Both the position numbers and the translations under genes were made by a program. This document shows, piece after piece, positions 41,851 through 50,340 of a DNA stretch of 64,000 nucleotides. Source of the stretch: Acidobacteriota bacterium (GTDB lineage: Bacteria > Acidobacteriota > Vicinamibacteria > Vicinamibacterales > JAKQTR01); assembly GCA_026393755.1 (NCBI GenBank), contig JAPKZO010000029.1, positions 123,282 through 187,281 on the forward strand. The letters are read 5' to 3'. Numbering within the stretch: position 1 is the stretch's first letter; each line of letters starts with the position of its first letter. The notes below the pieces were generated by a model, which was not told the DNA's origin, ran no database searches, and saw only the letters and a program-made list of their open reading frames with translations.

Positions 41851-41895
41851 CACGCACGGAGTGACACGCGAGAAGCAAGACGAGAGTGGAGTTGC

Positions 41896-43239
41896 ATGAT
41901 GTCCAAGAATGCGCCCATGTCCGCACTCATGTCGGGTGAAGAGATGGTCCGTCTCTGCCGGCGCCACACGATGTACGAGTGGTCGGCGCAATCGAAGGTC
42001 GATCCGATCCCGGTGGCCCGGGCGGAGGGCGTGTACTTCTGGACGCCTGAGGGCAAGCGGTTTCTCGACTTCAACAGCCAGTTGATGTGCACCAACATCG
42101 GGCATTCGCACCCGAAGGTGGTCCGCGCCATCCAGAAACAGGCGGCCACGCTCGCCTACTCCAACCCGTTTATGGCGACCGAGCCACGGGCGCGTCTCGG
42201 CGCGAAACTGACCGAGATCACTCCTGGTGACATCGATACCTTCTTCTTCACCAACGGCGGCGCGGACGCAAACGAAAACGCCATCCGGATTGCGCGCGTG
42301 GTCACGGGGCGCCACAAGATCCTTGCCCGTTACCGGTCGTACCACGGCGGCACCGCCGGCGCCATCGCGCTCACTGGCGATCCCAGACGCTGGGCGGCGG
42401 AGCCCGGCCTGCCCGGAATCGTGCGCGCGCCAGACTTTCACAAGTGGGCCCGGCCCGAACCGGAGCCGGTTGACGTCTGCCTGCGCGAACTCGAAGACGT
42501 CATCCGGTATGAAGGCGGCCAGAACATTGCCGCGTTCGTGATGGAGCCGGTCGTCGGCACCAATGGCATCCTGATCCCGCCGGATGGCTACATGCAGGGA
42601 GTCCGCGAGATCTGCGACCGGCACGGCATCCTTCTGGTTGCCGACGAGGTGATGTCCGGATTCGGCCGGACCGGCCGGTGGTTCGCGGTCGACCATTGGG
42701 ACATCGTGCCCGACATCATGACGATGGCGAAGGGGATCACGTCCGCGTACGTGCCTCTGGGTGCCGTGGGGATGCGGCCGCGGGTGGCGAAGGCGTTTAC
42801 CGATCGGGCGTTTCCTGGCGGCCTCACCTACAACAGCCATCCGCTCGCCTGTGCGGCCGCGCTGGCCACGCTGGCGGTGTACGAAGAAGAGAACCTCATC
42901 GCCCGAGCCGCCCGTATGGGCGAGAGACTCCGCACAGGCCTGCAGGAACTGCAGCGACTCCATCCCTCGGTTGGCGCCACGCGATCGATTGGCCTGTTCG
43001 GAGTGGTGGAACTGGTGCGCAATCGGCGGACGTACGAGCCGATGGCGCCGTACGGCGGCACGTCCGACGAGATGATCGCGATAGGCCGCTTCTTCCGCGA
43101 GCACGGGCTCTACACCTTCGTCCGCGTCAACACGTTCTTCACGAACCCGCCGCTCGTGATTTCGGAACAGCAACTTGATGAGGGACTGGCTATCATCGAC
43201 CAGGCGCTCGAGATGACAGACAGAACTGTGGACGGTTAA
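41896..43239 (+). CDS. Class III (omega) aminotransferase
   Basis: This 447-residue PLP aminotransferase shows the class III hallmarks: FTNGGADANENAIRIAR, RYRSYHGGTAGA, VMEPVVGTNGI, LLVADEVMSGFGRTG (PLP-binding Asp) and the Schiff-base Lys in TMAKGITSAYVPLGA. It resembles taurine- or beta-alanine-pyruvate aminotransferases; the amino donor cannot be assigned with certainty. The start is placed at 41896, and a second ATG at 41899 is equally possible. It follows hydA across a repeat-containing gap and is 56 bp ahead of the agmatinase-like gene. Confidence 0.87.
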   Translation: MMSKNAPMSALMSGEEMVRLCRRHTMYEWSAQSKVDPIPVARAEGVYFWTPEGKRFLDFNSQLMCTNIGHSHPKVVRAIQKQAATLAYSNPFMATEPRARLGAKLTEITPGDIDTFFFTNGGADANENAIRIARVVTGRHKILARYRSYHGGTAGAIALTGDPRRWAAEPGLPGIVRAPDFHKWARPEPEPVDVCLRELEDVIRYEGGQNIAAFVMEPVVGTNGILIPPDGYMQGVREICDRHGILLVADEVMSGFGRTGRWFAVDHWDIVPDIMTMAKGITSAYVPLGAVGMRPRVAKAFTDRAFPGGLTYNSHPLACAAALATLAVYEEENLIARAARMGERLRTGLQELQRLHPSVGATRSIGLFGVVELVRNRRTYEPMAPYGGTSDEMIAIGRFFREHGLYTFVRVNTFFTNPPLVISEQQLDEGLAIIDQALEMTDRTVDG

Positions 43240-43295
43240 CCCCGCCGCCGCATCGTGATCGCGGGCGATGACCATATTGCAGCAGGAGGGAGGCG

Positions 43296-44117
43296 ATGAC
43301 CGCAGAGCCAGCGAGGCGTCGACCAGTACTCATCGGCCTTCCCTACGACGCCAGTTCGTCGCACCTGCGCGGGTCGGCCGGGGCACCGCCCGCGATTCGC
43401 GCGGCTCTGCGCTCTCCCGCGGGCAACTGGTGGACCGAGGCGCTGCAGGATCTCGCCGCGCCCGGAGGCCTCGCGGACGCTGGCGATCTCGCCCTGCCGC
43501 CGAACGCAGGAGCCTGGCCGTTGATTGAGGCAGGCATCGGCCGTATCCTCGACAATGGCGAGGTGCCGATCGCGCTGGGCGGAGACCACTCCGTAACCTA
43601 TCCGATCCTGCGTGCGCTCGGACCTCGACATCCCGGGCTCACGATTCTCCACATCGATGCGCATCCGGATCTGTACGACCACTTCGAAGGCGACCGTCAC
43701 TCTCACGCGTGCCCGTTTGCGCGGATCATGGAGGAGGGGCTGGCCGCACGGCTTGTGCAGGTCGGCATCCGCGCGATGACCGGCCACCAGCGCGATCAGG
43801 CCGCGAAGTTCGGCGTTGACGTGATCGACATGCGGGCTTGGGCCGCGGGCGTCAGGCCCACGGTGCGCGGCCCCATTTATGCATCAATCGATCTTGACGG
43901 GATCGACCCGGCATTCGCTCCAGGCGTGGCGCATCGCGAGCCTGGCGGCCTGACCGTCCGCGAGTGTCTCGATCTGATCCAGCGCCTGCCGCTGCCGCTC
44001 GCGGGAGCCGATGTCGTGGAACTCAATCCAGGCTGCGATCCATCCGGCATAACGGCGACGCTCGCGGCCAAGCTCGTCAAGGAACTGGCGGGCCGGATGA
44101 TGGGGGACGTGATGTAG
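43296..44117 (+). CDS. Agmatinase/arginase-family ureohydrolase
   Basis: This 273-residue ureohydrolase has the full binuclear manganese site: GGDHSVTYP (His), HIDAHPDLYD (Asp-x-His-x-x-Asp) and SIDLDGIDPAFAPG (Asp-x-Asp). GGAGG precedes the ATG at 43296. The family hydrolyses guanidino compounds such as agmatine, guanidinobutyrate or formiminoglutamate with release of urea or formamide; the substrate is undetermined. Placement after an aminotransferase and a ring-opening hydrolase suggests nitrogen-compound catabolism. Confidence 0.88.
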   Translation: MTAEPARRRPVLIGLPYDASSSHLRGSAGAPPAIRAALRSPAGNWWTEALQDLAAPGGLADAGDLALPPNAGAWPLIEAGIGRILDNGEVPIALGGDHSVTYPILRALGPRHPGLTILHIDAHPDLYDHFEGDRHSHACPFARIMEEGLAARLVQVGIRAMTGHQRDQAAKFGVDVIDMRAWAAGVRPTVRGPIYASIDLDGIDPAFAPGVAHREPGGLTVRECLDLIQRLPLPLAGADVVELNPGCDPSGITATLAAKLVKELAGRMMGDVM

Positions 44118-44184
44118 GGGCGCGATTCATCGCGCCCGAGCAAATGGCGAGGCCGCGTCAGGGGCGCAATCAATTGCGCCCCTA
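44115..44184. repeat. Two GC-rich palindromes between convergent genes
   Basis: TAGGGGCGCG...CGCGCCC at 44115-44137 and AGGGGCGCAA...TTGCGCCCCT at 44160-44183 belong to the short palindrome family seen repeatedly from here to 58.3 kb. They sit between the ends of the agmatinase-like gene and the convergent N-acetyltransferase gene. They may serve as a bidirectional transcription barrier, although there is no T-run. Confidence 0.8.
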
Positions 44185-44976
44185 CACGCCGTCCAGGGCC
44201 AGGAATCTTGCGTCTTCGGGCACGTCGATCGCGAACACGTCGTGCAACAGTGGAACCAGCTCCGCCCGGGAGATCTCGCGGCGTTCCACCTGATCGCCTC
44301 GATGCACGGAAAAAACGAGATTGTGCAGGACGTAACGGGCATCCAGCGCCGTCCGCTGTGCCATCAGCGTCTCGACAAACCGGCTTTCTGGATGCGTGCT
44401 CGTAAACCAGTTGGCCACCACGAAGTCGACCGGGAACACCGGCACAGGAAGAATCGCGTAAAGGTCGTCCCAATCGCCTGACCGCTCGACCTGCAGCACC
44501 CACGTCCGATCTTCGTTGACGATCCGGTACACGCGCCCGTACTGTTCGGACGAGCTGCCGTCGATGGCCACCGGATCAATGATGCCGTCGCTGCCAAAAC
44601 CGACGTCGGCCAGCCACGTCCGGCCCGCGCACACCACCTTCAGGACCATATGGGTGCGCGCCCGCAGAACCCCAGACGCATTCTGCCGAACCCGCGCTTC
44701 GCACGTGTGGCATTCGAACCCGACGGCGCGAAGGGCGTGCACGAGGAGGGTGTTCTGCTCGAAGCAATAGCCGCCGCGCCGCTGCCGGACCATCTTCTCC
44801 TGCAGGTCATTGGCATCCAGGGAGATCGTCTTTCCCATCTGGATGTCCAGGTTCTCGAATGGAATCCCAGTGAGGTGGGCGCGGTGCAGCACGCCCAGCG
44901 TGGGCACGTCCGGTCGCGGGTCGGCGGCGACGCCAATCCGCCTGAGGTAGCGCGCCAGGTCAAATGACGTGTCCAT
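44182..44976 (-). CDS. nat: Arylamine N-acetyltransferase
   Basis: This 264-residue acetyl-CoA-dependent N-acetyltransferase has the complete catalytic triad: Cys in RGGYCFEQN, His in RTHMVLKV and Asp in WLADVGFG. The N-terminal FDLARYLRRIG and HLTGIPFENLDIQMG are family signatures. It acetylates arylamines or related nucleophiles in the cytoplasm. Start 44976 is preferred because the family usually begins just before this helix; an ATG at 44988 adds four residues. Its start overlaps the remnant described at 44960. Confidence 0.92.
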   Translation of the reverse strand: MDTSFDLARYLRRIGVAADPRPDVPTLGVLHRAHLTGIPFENLDIQMGKTISLDANDLQEKMVRQRRGGYCFEQNTLLVHALRAVGFECHTCEARVRQNASGVLRARTHMVLKVVCAGRTWLADVGFGSDGIIDPVAIDGSSSEQYGRVYRIVNEDRTWVLQVERSGDWDDLYAILPVPVFPVDFVVANWFTSTHPESRFVETLMAQRTALDARYVLHNLVFSVHRGDQVERREISRAELVPLLHDVFAIDVPEDARFLALDGV

Positions 44977-45166
44977 CGGATGGATCATGCCACAGGAACG
45001 GCTTCAGCCAACCCCACCTGATGTGGCGGCAGTCGAGATCGCGGTCGAGCAGGAGCGGCGGCGTGCCGAGGGCCGCGACGGCCTGGTGGAAGCGCTGTGC
45101 CCGGTACGCGCCATTCGCGGCGACCGGCTGTCGGGAGCGTGATTCCTGATAGAGTTCGGATTCTCC
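44960..45166 (-). pseudogene. Remnant of an unidentified gene (C-terminal part only)
   Basis: On the minus strand an open frame without a usable start reads through FYGESELYQE, PVAANGAYRAQRFHQAVAALG, TPPLLLDRDLDCRHIRWG and WLKPFLWHD to a TGA at 44962-44960. Codon third positions are strongly G/C like true genes here, and the residue mix is protein-like, but the frame has no start codon and overlaps the nat start. It looks like a decayed 3' end. I do not recognise the parent family. Confidence 0.35.
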
Positions 45167-45183
45167 ATAGAAAGGATGGCAGC

Positions 45184-45573
45184 ATGAGCGTCACCGATCC
45201 TCTCCTCGCTCCGATGACGGGCACCAATCACCGGGTCATCGCGGGCGTGCAACTTGACATCGCGAAAGCCGGCATCGGCCGCGTCAAGCGCGCCGTGTAC
45301 CCGGTGGGGTTCCGGTGGGACACCCACATGAAGCCAATCACCGGCACGGACCACTGCATGCACGCGCACGTGGGGTTTATCGCGCGCGGCCGGGTGCAGA
45401 TCCGATACGAGGACGGATGCGAGGCGGATTTTGCCGCACCTGCGGTGTTTGTCATCGAGCCCGGTCACGAAGGCTGGGTTGTCGGTGACGAGCCGGCCGT
45501 CATGATCGAATTCGATTTCGAGGGCGAGACCGACACCCGTTTCGGCCTGCCCGGCAGGCACACGCACGGGTAG
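45184..45573 (+). CDS. Small cupin-fold protein
   Basis: This 129-residue single-domain protein shows a cupin pattern: HMKPITGTDHCMHAHVGFIA resembles motif 1 (His-rich), ADFAAPAVFVIEPGHEGWVV resembles motif 2, and VMIEFDFEGETDTRFG ends the barrel. His residues suitable for a metal are present. An AAAGGATGG site precedes the ATG. No signal peptide is seen, so it is probably cytoplasmic. The substrate or ligand is unknown. Confidence 0.7.
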   Translation: MSVTDPLLAPMTGTNHRVIAGVQLDIAKAGIGRVKRAVYPVGFRWDTHMKPITGTDHCMHAHVGFIARGRVQIRYEDGCEADFAAPAVFVIEPGHEGWVVGDEPAVMIEFDFEGETDTRFGLPGRHTHG

Positions 45574-45599
45574 ACATTCGGCCGGTGCCTGATTCGCCG

Positions 45600-46685
45600 T
45601 TAGTTGCCGCCGCCGATGCGGTCCGCGAGCACCCCCACGCCGAGCGCGTAGGCGTGGGCGCAATTGTAGCCGAGCAGCGCCTCGTAGTTGCTGTAGACAA
45701 GGAACGTGCGCGAATCGACGCGCACCAGCGACGCCTCAAGCGTCGTGCCAGGCAGAGGTGCCCCGTTGATTTGCCTGACGCCGAGCGTTCGCCACTCTCG
45801 GATCGGCTTCGACTCGGTCATCTGCCTGATGGCCTGGCACGAACCCGTCACACGGAGCAGCACCATTTCCGCCACTCGCGTCGCCGCGGCCTCGTCGACC
45901 TTGACCTCCCGGCCCCAACGCACGCCAGGCGTCCACCCGTGCTCCTTCAAGAAGTTGGCGATGGAGGCGAACACGTCACCCGTGGAGGACCAGATATTGC
46001 GCTGGCCATCTTCATCGAAATCCACCGCATAGCGAAGGTAACTCGATGGCATGAACTGCGGCTGGCCCATCGCGCCAGCCCAGGAGCCCTTGAGGATGTC
46101 GAGCCGGATGTCCTGCCGATCGAGAATCTCCAGCGCCGCGAACAATTCGTTCCGGAAGAGGCCGGGGCGATGCGGATCGTAGGCGAGCGTGGCCAGCGCG
46201 GCGATGGTTGGCCACGTCCCCGAGAAGCGGCCGTAATTCGACTCCATACCCCAGATGGCGACCAGCGTGCCGGCGCCGACGCCGTACTTCGCCGCGACCT
46301 GGCGCAACAGCCCCGCGTGCGTGCGCGCCATTTTGCGGCCGGTCTTGACAAACGCTGCGGTCAACCGGCGCTTCAGGTATTGATTGAACGTGAGCGTCAG
46401 CTCGGCCTGTGTTCTGTCGCGTTCAACGATGACCGCCAGTGGTTCGACATTGGCGAGCGCTGACTCGACGGTCTTTGCCGTGATGCCTCGCGCGAGGGCC
46501 TCCTGCCTCAGCGCGGCCAGCCACTCTCCAAACGGCGGCCGGGGCTGTTCGGGTGCCGGCGCAACGACTTGGCTCTGAACGGCCTGAGCCGCGGCCGGCA
46601 CCTGCTGCGCCGCCCGAGGCGTTGTGGACAGCACGAGCGCCAAGGCCAGCGCGACGCCGGCCAGCCTTCCCGCGGGCGTCTTCAC
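45600..46685 (-). CDS. mltB: MltB-like lytic murein transglycosylase
   Basis: This 361-residue exported enzyme cleaves peptidoglycan glycan strands to 1,6-anhydro ends. A GTG start at 46685 overlaps the upstream PPK2 stop in GTGA and begins a signal peptide (AGRLAGVALALALVLS). The catalytic Glu lies in AIWGMESNYGRFSG. LKGSWAGAMGQPQFMPSSYLRY and DFDEDGQRNIW are family signatures, and a peptidoglycan-binding-like tail ends the protein. Translational coupling to PPK2 is unusual for a cell-wall enzyme. Confidence 0.9.
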   Translation of the reverse strand: MKTPAGRLAGVALALALVLSTTPRAAQQVPAAAQAVQSQVVAPAPEQPRPPFGEWLAALRQEALARGITAKTVESALANVEPLAVIVERDRTQAELTLTFNQYLKRRLTAAFVKTGRKMARTHAGLLRQVAAKYGVGAGTLVAIWGMESNYGRFSGTWPTIAALATLAYDPHRPGLFRNELFAALEILDRQDIRLDILKGSWAGAMGQPQFMPSSYLRYAVDFDEDGQRNIWSSTGDVFASIANFLKEHGWTPGVRWGREVKVDEAAATRVAEMVLLRVTGSCQAIRQMTESKPIREWRTLGVRQINGAPLPGTTLEASLVRVDSRTFLVYSNYEALLGYNCAHAYALGVGVLADRIGGGN

Positions 46686-48193
46686 GACATCGCCTTGTCG
46701 AGTCGCGCACACAGCGTCTTGATCACCTTCAGCCGGGCGTAGTTCTTGTCGTTGCTTTCGACGAGCGTCCACGGGGCCTCATGCGTGCTGGTGTGTTCGA
46801 TCGTGTCGTTGACCGCCATCTCATACGGCTGCCATTTCGTCCGGTTCCGCCAGTCCTCCTCGGTGATCTTCCAGGTCTTGTAGGGTGTCTTCTCGCGTTC
46901 CTTGAACCGGCGGAGCTGTTCGTCCTCGGTGATATGCAGCCAGTACTTGAGAAGCACGATGCCGTGGTGCAGGAGCTGGTTCTCGAATTGATTGATCTCC
47001 GCGTAGGCGCGCATCCACTCCCTCTCGGTCGCGAATCCCTCGACCCGCTCGACCAGCACTCTGCCGTACCAACTGCGATCGAAGACGGTGAGGCGTCCCG
47101 ACCGAGGCAGATGACGCCAGAACCGCCACAGGTAGTGATGCGCGCGCTCCTCGTCGGTCGGCGCGGCAATCGGGATCACCTGGTACTGCCGCGCCTCGAG
47201 CGCGTCGGTCACGCGCCGGATCGCCCCGCCCTTCCCGGCGGCATCCCACCCTTCGAACACGAGGATGGTTGACAACCCCTTGGCGCTGGCCTTCCGCTGC
47301 AGAACATTGAGCCTGCCCTGGTTTCGCTCCAGCTCCCGGCTGGCCTTGTCCCTGGCAACCGCGCGTGTCATGTCCAGACTCGACAGGATCGACGTCGCGC
47401 TCCGGCTGCTCGTCGCGCCCCGCTTTCTGGCGTCGGGTGCCGGCCGGGCAGGGGTCGCGATGGCGGCCTTCGCGTCCCCCCGCTCCTGGAGGTGGCGCCG
47501 AATCGCATCGCGAATGGCGGTGCCCACCGTCAGGCTTCGGTACCGCGAATCGGCCCCTTCGACAATCAGCCACGGCGCTTCGCCGCGGCTGGTCTGGCGA
47601 ATCGTCCGTTCGGCGGCGCCGACGAACTTGTCGTACATCCGCCAGTGTTTCCAGTCGAGCTTCGACACCCGCCACCGCGTCAGCGGATCCTTCTCGAGCG
47701 CCCTCAGCCGCTTCTGCTGTGCGTCCTTGCCAAGGTGCATCCAGAACTTCAGGATGAGCGCGCCATCATCGGCCAGCATCTGCTCGAACTCGACAATGCG
47801 GTTGAGGCGCTCCTCGAACCCGTTGCGATCGATACGGCCGTGAACGCGGTCGAGGATGGGGCGCGAGTACCAGCTGCTGAGAAACATGCCGATGCGTCCG
47901 CGGGGAGGCATGGCGCGCCAGTACCGCCAGTACTCCGGGCGCTCCCGCTCTTCGTCCGACGGGTCGCCAAACGCGGTGGTCACGATCCAGCGGGGGTCCA
48001 TCCAGGTGTTCAGGAGGTTGACCGTTTCGCCTTTTCCAGCGCCGTCGACCCCGCCAAAGACGATGAGCGCGGAGCACGATCCGTCGGCGCGAAGGGCATT
48101 CTGGGCCGCGAGCAGGTCCTCGCGCAGCGTGATTTCCCGGGCCTTGTACTCGTCCTTGGAGACTTTTCGACCGAGTTCGGCCGCTTCAAACAT
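46682..48193 (-). CDS. Tandem-domain polyphosphate kinase 2 (polyphosphate:AMP phosphotransferase type)
   Basis: This 503-residue protein has two PPK2 modules. The N-terminal module shows a Walker A GGVDGAGKGETVN and Walker-B-like FLSSWYSRPI; the C-terminal one shows FEGWDAAGKGGAIRR and FDRSWYGRVLVERVEG. Two-module enzymes of about 500 residues mostly phosphorylate AMP to ADP with polyphosphate (class II), with catalysis in the C-terminal half. It is divergent from the microcompartment operon, with only 119 bp between the starts, and overlaps mltB. Confidence 0.9.
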   Translation of the reverse strand: MFEAAELGRKVSKDEYKAREITLREDLLAAQNALRADGSCSALIVFGGVDGAGKGETVNLLNTWMDPRWIVTTAFGDPSDEERERPEYWRYWRAMPPRGRIGMFLSSWYSRPILDRVHGRIDRNGFEERLNRIVEFEQMLADDGALILKFWMHLGKDAQQKRLRALEKDPLTRWRVSKLDWKHWRMYDKFVGAAERTIRQTSRGEAPWLIVEGADSRYRSLTVGTAIRDAIRRHLQERGDAKAAIATPARPAPDARKRGATSSRSATSILSSLDMTRAVARDKASRELERNQGRLNVLQRKASAKGLSTILVFEGWDAAGKGGAIRRVTDALEARQYQVIPIAAPTDEERAHHYLWRFWRHLPRSGRLTVFDRSWYGRVLVERVEGFATEREWMRAYAEINQFENQLLHHGIVLLKYWLHITEDEQLRRFKEREKTPYKTWKITEEDWRNRTKWQPYEMAVNDTIEHTSTHEAPWTLVESNDKNYARLKVIKTLCARLDKAMS

Positions 48194-48240
48194 GACGTCC
48201 TCCCAACCGTGGAGCGTGAGACGCGGATCGGATCACCAGC

Positions 48241-48279
48241 AGTATACAGGCGCGAATTACTGCGCCCGTGCGCTATTCT
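48241..48279. promoter_or_regulatory. Divergent promoter region between PPK2 and the microcompartment operon
   Basis: In the 119-bp gap, TATACT on the minus strand (48241-48246) lies 48 bp from the PPK2 start. TATTCT on the plus strand (48274-48279) lies 34 bp from the RpiB-DeoC start. Both fit -10 boxes. A palindrome of the GGCGC...GCGCC type (48249-48267) separates them. Confidence 0.4.
48249..48267. repeat. Short GC-rich palindrome
   Basis: GGCGC at 48249 pairs with GCGCC ending at 48266, around an AT-rich centre. This is a weaker member of the palindrome family found at 44.1-58.3 kb. Confidence 0.5.
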
Positions 48280-48312
48280 GGAGACGCTGATCGGCCGACA
48301 TATGAACGAGGC

Positions 48313-49572
48313 ATGAATCGATCTGTGCGCGTCGCCGTGGGCGCTGATCACGGCGGGTTCGACCTGAAACAACAACTGGTGGCGTACCTGCAGTCGGAGG
48401 GACACCAGATACAGGATTGCGGCACCTCGAGCGCCGAGGCGGTCGACTATCCGGTCTTCGCCGAGGCCGTGGCCAGGGCGGTCGCGTCGGGTCAATCCGA
48501 CGTCGGCATCATGGTGGATGGCGCGGGCATCGGATCGGCCATCACCGCGAACAAAGTGCCCGGGGTGCGGGCTGCGGCCTGCTACAACGAAACGCTGGCC
48601 AGGAACAGCCGGGAGCATAATGACGCGAACGTCCTGACGCTCGGCGCCGGCCAGGTCAACGTCGAGCAGGCCCGCGGCATCGTGGACGTGTTTCTCAGGA
48701 CGCTCTGCACAGCCAAGCGTCACCGGAATCGTGTTGAGATGATTGGCGCCATCGAGCGTAAAGCCCTCATGGCGGGGGCAACAGGAGGCCACGTGGATTT
48801 GTCGTCGGACGATATCCAGCGCATCGCGGAACGGGTGCGGCAGTTGATCGCACAGGATCAGCCCGCCAGGGACGCCGGCCCCGCAATCGCGCCCGACGCG
48901 CTGGCCAGGATGATCGATCACACGTTGCTCAAGCCCGAGGCCACGAAGGCGGATGTCGAGAGACTGTGCGACGAGGCCAGGCGATTCGGTTTCTACTCGG
49001 TCTGCGTCAACCCGACCTACGTACGGCAGGCGAAAGCCCTGCTGCGCGGCACCCAGGTGAAGGTGTGCTGCGTGGTGGGCTTCCCGCTGGGCGCGCAGCC
49101 GCCGGAGAGCAAGGCGCTCGAGGCGCGTCGCGCGATTCGAGAGGGCGCCGGCGAAATCGACATGGTGATCAACATCGGGGCGCTCAAGAGCCGGGATGAG
49201 GGACTGGTGCTGCGTGACATCCGCGCCGTCGTCGAGTCCTGCAAGGACGGGCGCGCGCTCAGCAAGGTGATCTTCGAGACGGCGCTGCTGACAGACGACG
49301 AGAAGATCCGCGCGTGTGAGTTGAGCATGAAGGCCGGGGCCGACTACGTGAAGACCTCCACCGGCTTCTCGAGCGGTGGTGCGACGGCCGAGGACGTCCG
49401 CCTGATGGCACAGACGGTCGCGCCGAAGAAGCTCGGCGTAAAGGCCGCGGGTGGCATCCGCACGTACGACGACGCGGTGAAGATGATTACGGCTGGCGCG
49501 ACACGAATCGGAGCGAGCGCCAGCGTCAAGATTGTCGAAGAGGCGCAGGCGCGCGCGGCGCGCAAGGGGTAA
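48313..49572 (+). CDS. RpiB-DeoC fusion: RpiB-like isomerase plus deoxyribose-5-phosphate aldolase (microcompartment enzyme)
   Basis: This 419-residue protein combines two enzymes. Residues 1-135 are RpiB-like ([31 protein letters not shown]), but the usual catalytic Cys in Cys-Gly-Thr-Gly is Asp69 in VDGAGIG. Residues 191-415 are DeoC, which splits 2-deoxyribose-5-phosphate into glyceraldehyde-3-phosphate and acetaldehyde. Its Schiff-base Lys347 is in KTSTGF, with Asp283 in EIDMVIN and Lys377 in GVKAAGG, all intact. Between them, residues 162-180 ([19 protein letters not shown]) form an amphipathic helix like encapsulation peptides. The start at 48313 is chosen because RpiB proteins begin immediately before the first strand. 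It leads the shell operon. Confidence 0.9.
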   Translation: MNRSVRVAVGADHGGFDLKQQLVAYLQSEGHQIQDCGTSSAEAVDYPVFAEAVARAVASGQSDVGIMVDGAGIGSAITANKVPGVRAAACYNETLARNSREHNDANVLTLGAGQVNVEQARGIVDVFLRTLCTAKRHRNRVEMIGAIERKALMAGATGGHVDLSSDDIQRIAERVRQLIAQDQPARDAGPAIAPDALARMIDHTLLKPEATKADVERLCDEARRFGFYSVCVNPTYVRQAKALLRGTQVKVCCVVGFPLGAQPPESKALEARRAIREGAGEIDMVINIGALKSRDEGLVLRDIRAVVESCKDGRALSKVIFETALLTDDEKIRACELSMKAGADYVKTSTGFSSGGATAEDVRLMAQTVAPKKLGVKAAGGIRTYDDAVKMITAGATRIGASASVKIVEEAQARAARKG

Positions 49573-49576
49573 CCCG

Positions 49577-50215
49577 ATGGCCGAACTTCGCTGCTACGTG
49601 TTTCTCGACAGCCTGCAGCCGCAGTATGCCTCGTTCCTGGGCACCGTCGCGCAGGGCTTCCTGCCCACGCCCGGCGAGGCGTCGCTGTTCGTGGAGATTG
49701 CGCCGGGCATGGACATCATGCGGGTGACCGACGTGGCGCTGAAGGCGACCGACGTCAAGCCCGGGATGCTGATCATCGAGCGGCTGTACGGCATGCTCGA
49801 ACTGCATTCGACATCGCAGGCCGACGTCCGGGCCGCCGGGCGCGCCATTCTCGAGATGCTGGGGTTGAAGGAAGAGGATCGAACCAAGCCGGAGATCTTC
49901 TCCAGCCAGGTGATTCGCAACATTTCGCCGTACCACACGCAACTCATCAACCGCACGAGACATGGCGACATGATCACCCCTGGTCAGTCGCTGTACGTGA
50001 TGGAGGTGGCACCGGCCGGGTACGCCGCGCTGGCGGCCAACGAAGCGGAAAAGGCCGCGGCGATCAACATCCTCGAAGTGCGGGCGTTTGGCAGCTTCGG
50101 ACGCGTTTACCTGGGCGGCGAAGAACGCGATATCGACGTCGCGTACCGCGCCGCGGAGAAGGCCATCGAGAGCGTGAGTGGGAGAGGCGGGCAGGAAGCG
50201 AGTGGCAAGAAGTAA
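49577..50215 (+). CDS. BMC-T shell protein, double-layer (dp) type
   Basis: This 212-residue tandem BMC-domain shell protein forms pseudohexameric trimers in the microcompartment facet. The sequence ([74 protein letters not shown]) resembles from memory the stacked BMC-T proteins of Haliangium ochraceum and CsoS1D, whose large gated pores are thought to pass bulky metabolites. That fits sugar phosphates and CoA. It starts 4 bp after the fusion enzyme gene. Confidence 0.92.
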   Translation: MAELRCYVFLDSLQPQYASFLGTVAQGFLPTPGEASLFVEIAPGMDIMRVTDVALKATDVKPGMLIIERLYGMLELHSTSQADVRAAGRAILEMLGLKEEDRTKPEIFSSQVIRNISPYHTQLINRTRHGDMITPGQSLYVMEVAPAGYAALAANEAEKAAAINILEVRAFGSFGRVYLGGEERDIDVAYRAAEKAIESVSGRGGQEASGKK

Positions 50216-50237
50216 GAAGTAAGAAGCAAGAAGGCAA
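50206..50237 (+). repeat. Short AAGAAGT tandem repeat
   Basis: Repeats of the type AAGAAGTAAGAAGTAAGAAG span the end of the BMC-T gene and its stop. The last residues of the shell protein are encoded inside the repeat. Confidence 0.7.
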
Positions 50238-50240
50238 GCG

Positions 50241-50263
50241 TAGGGGCGTGATTTATTACGCCC
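50241..50263. repeat. Palindrome between BMC-T and BMC-H genes
   Basis: TAGGGGCGTG and the matching ACGCCC arm form a member of the short palindrome family. It lies in the 125-bp gap before the BMC-H gene. Confidence 0.75.
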
Positions 50264-50340
50264 TGGCGAAAGACAGGCAGTGGCAGGTAACCCGGATCGG
50301 GGATCGCGGATCCCGGATCCCGATTTCGTGGAGCACAGCA

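Noticed and set aside
41815..41895. Upstream extension of the aminotransferase into the repeat element
   Set aside because: The extra residues come from the dispersed repeat and are not family-like; ATG at 41896 gives the normal length.
38919..44117. Dihydropyrimidinase/aminotransferase cluster as part of the microcompartment cargo
   Set aside because: It is separated from the shell operon by five genes on mixed strands, and none of these enzymes has an obvious encapsulation-like terminal extension.
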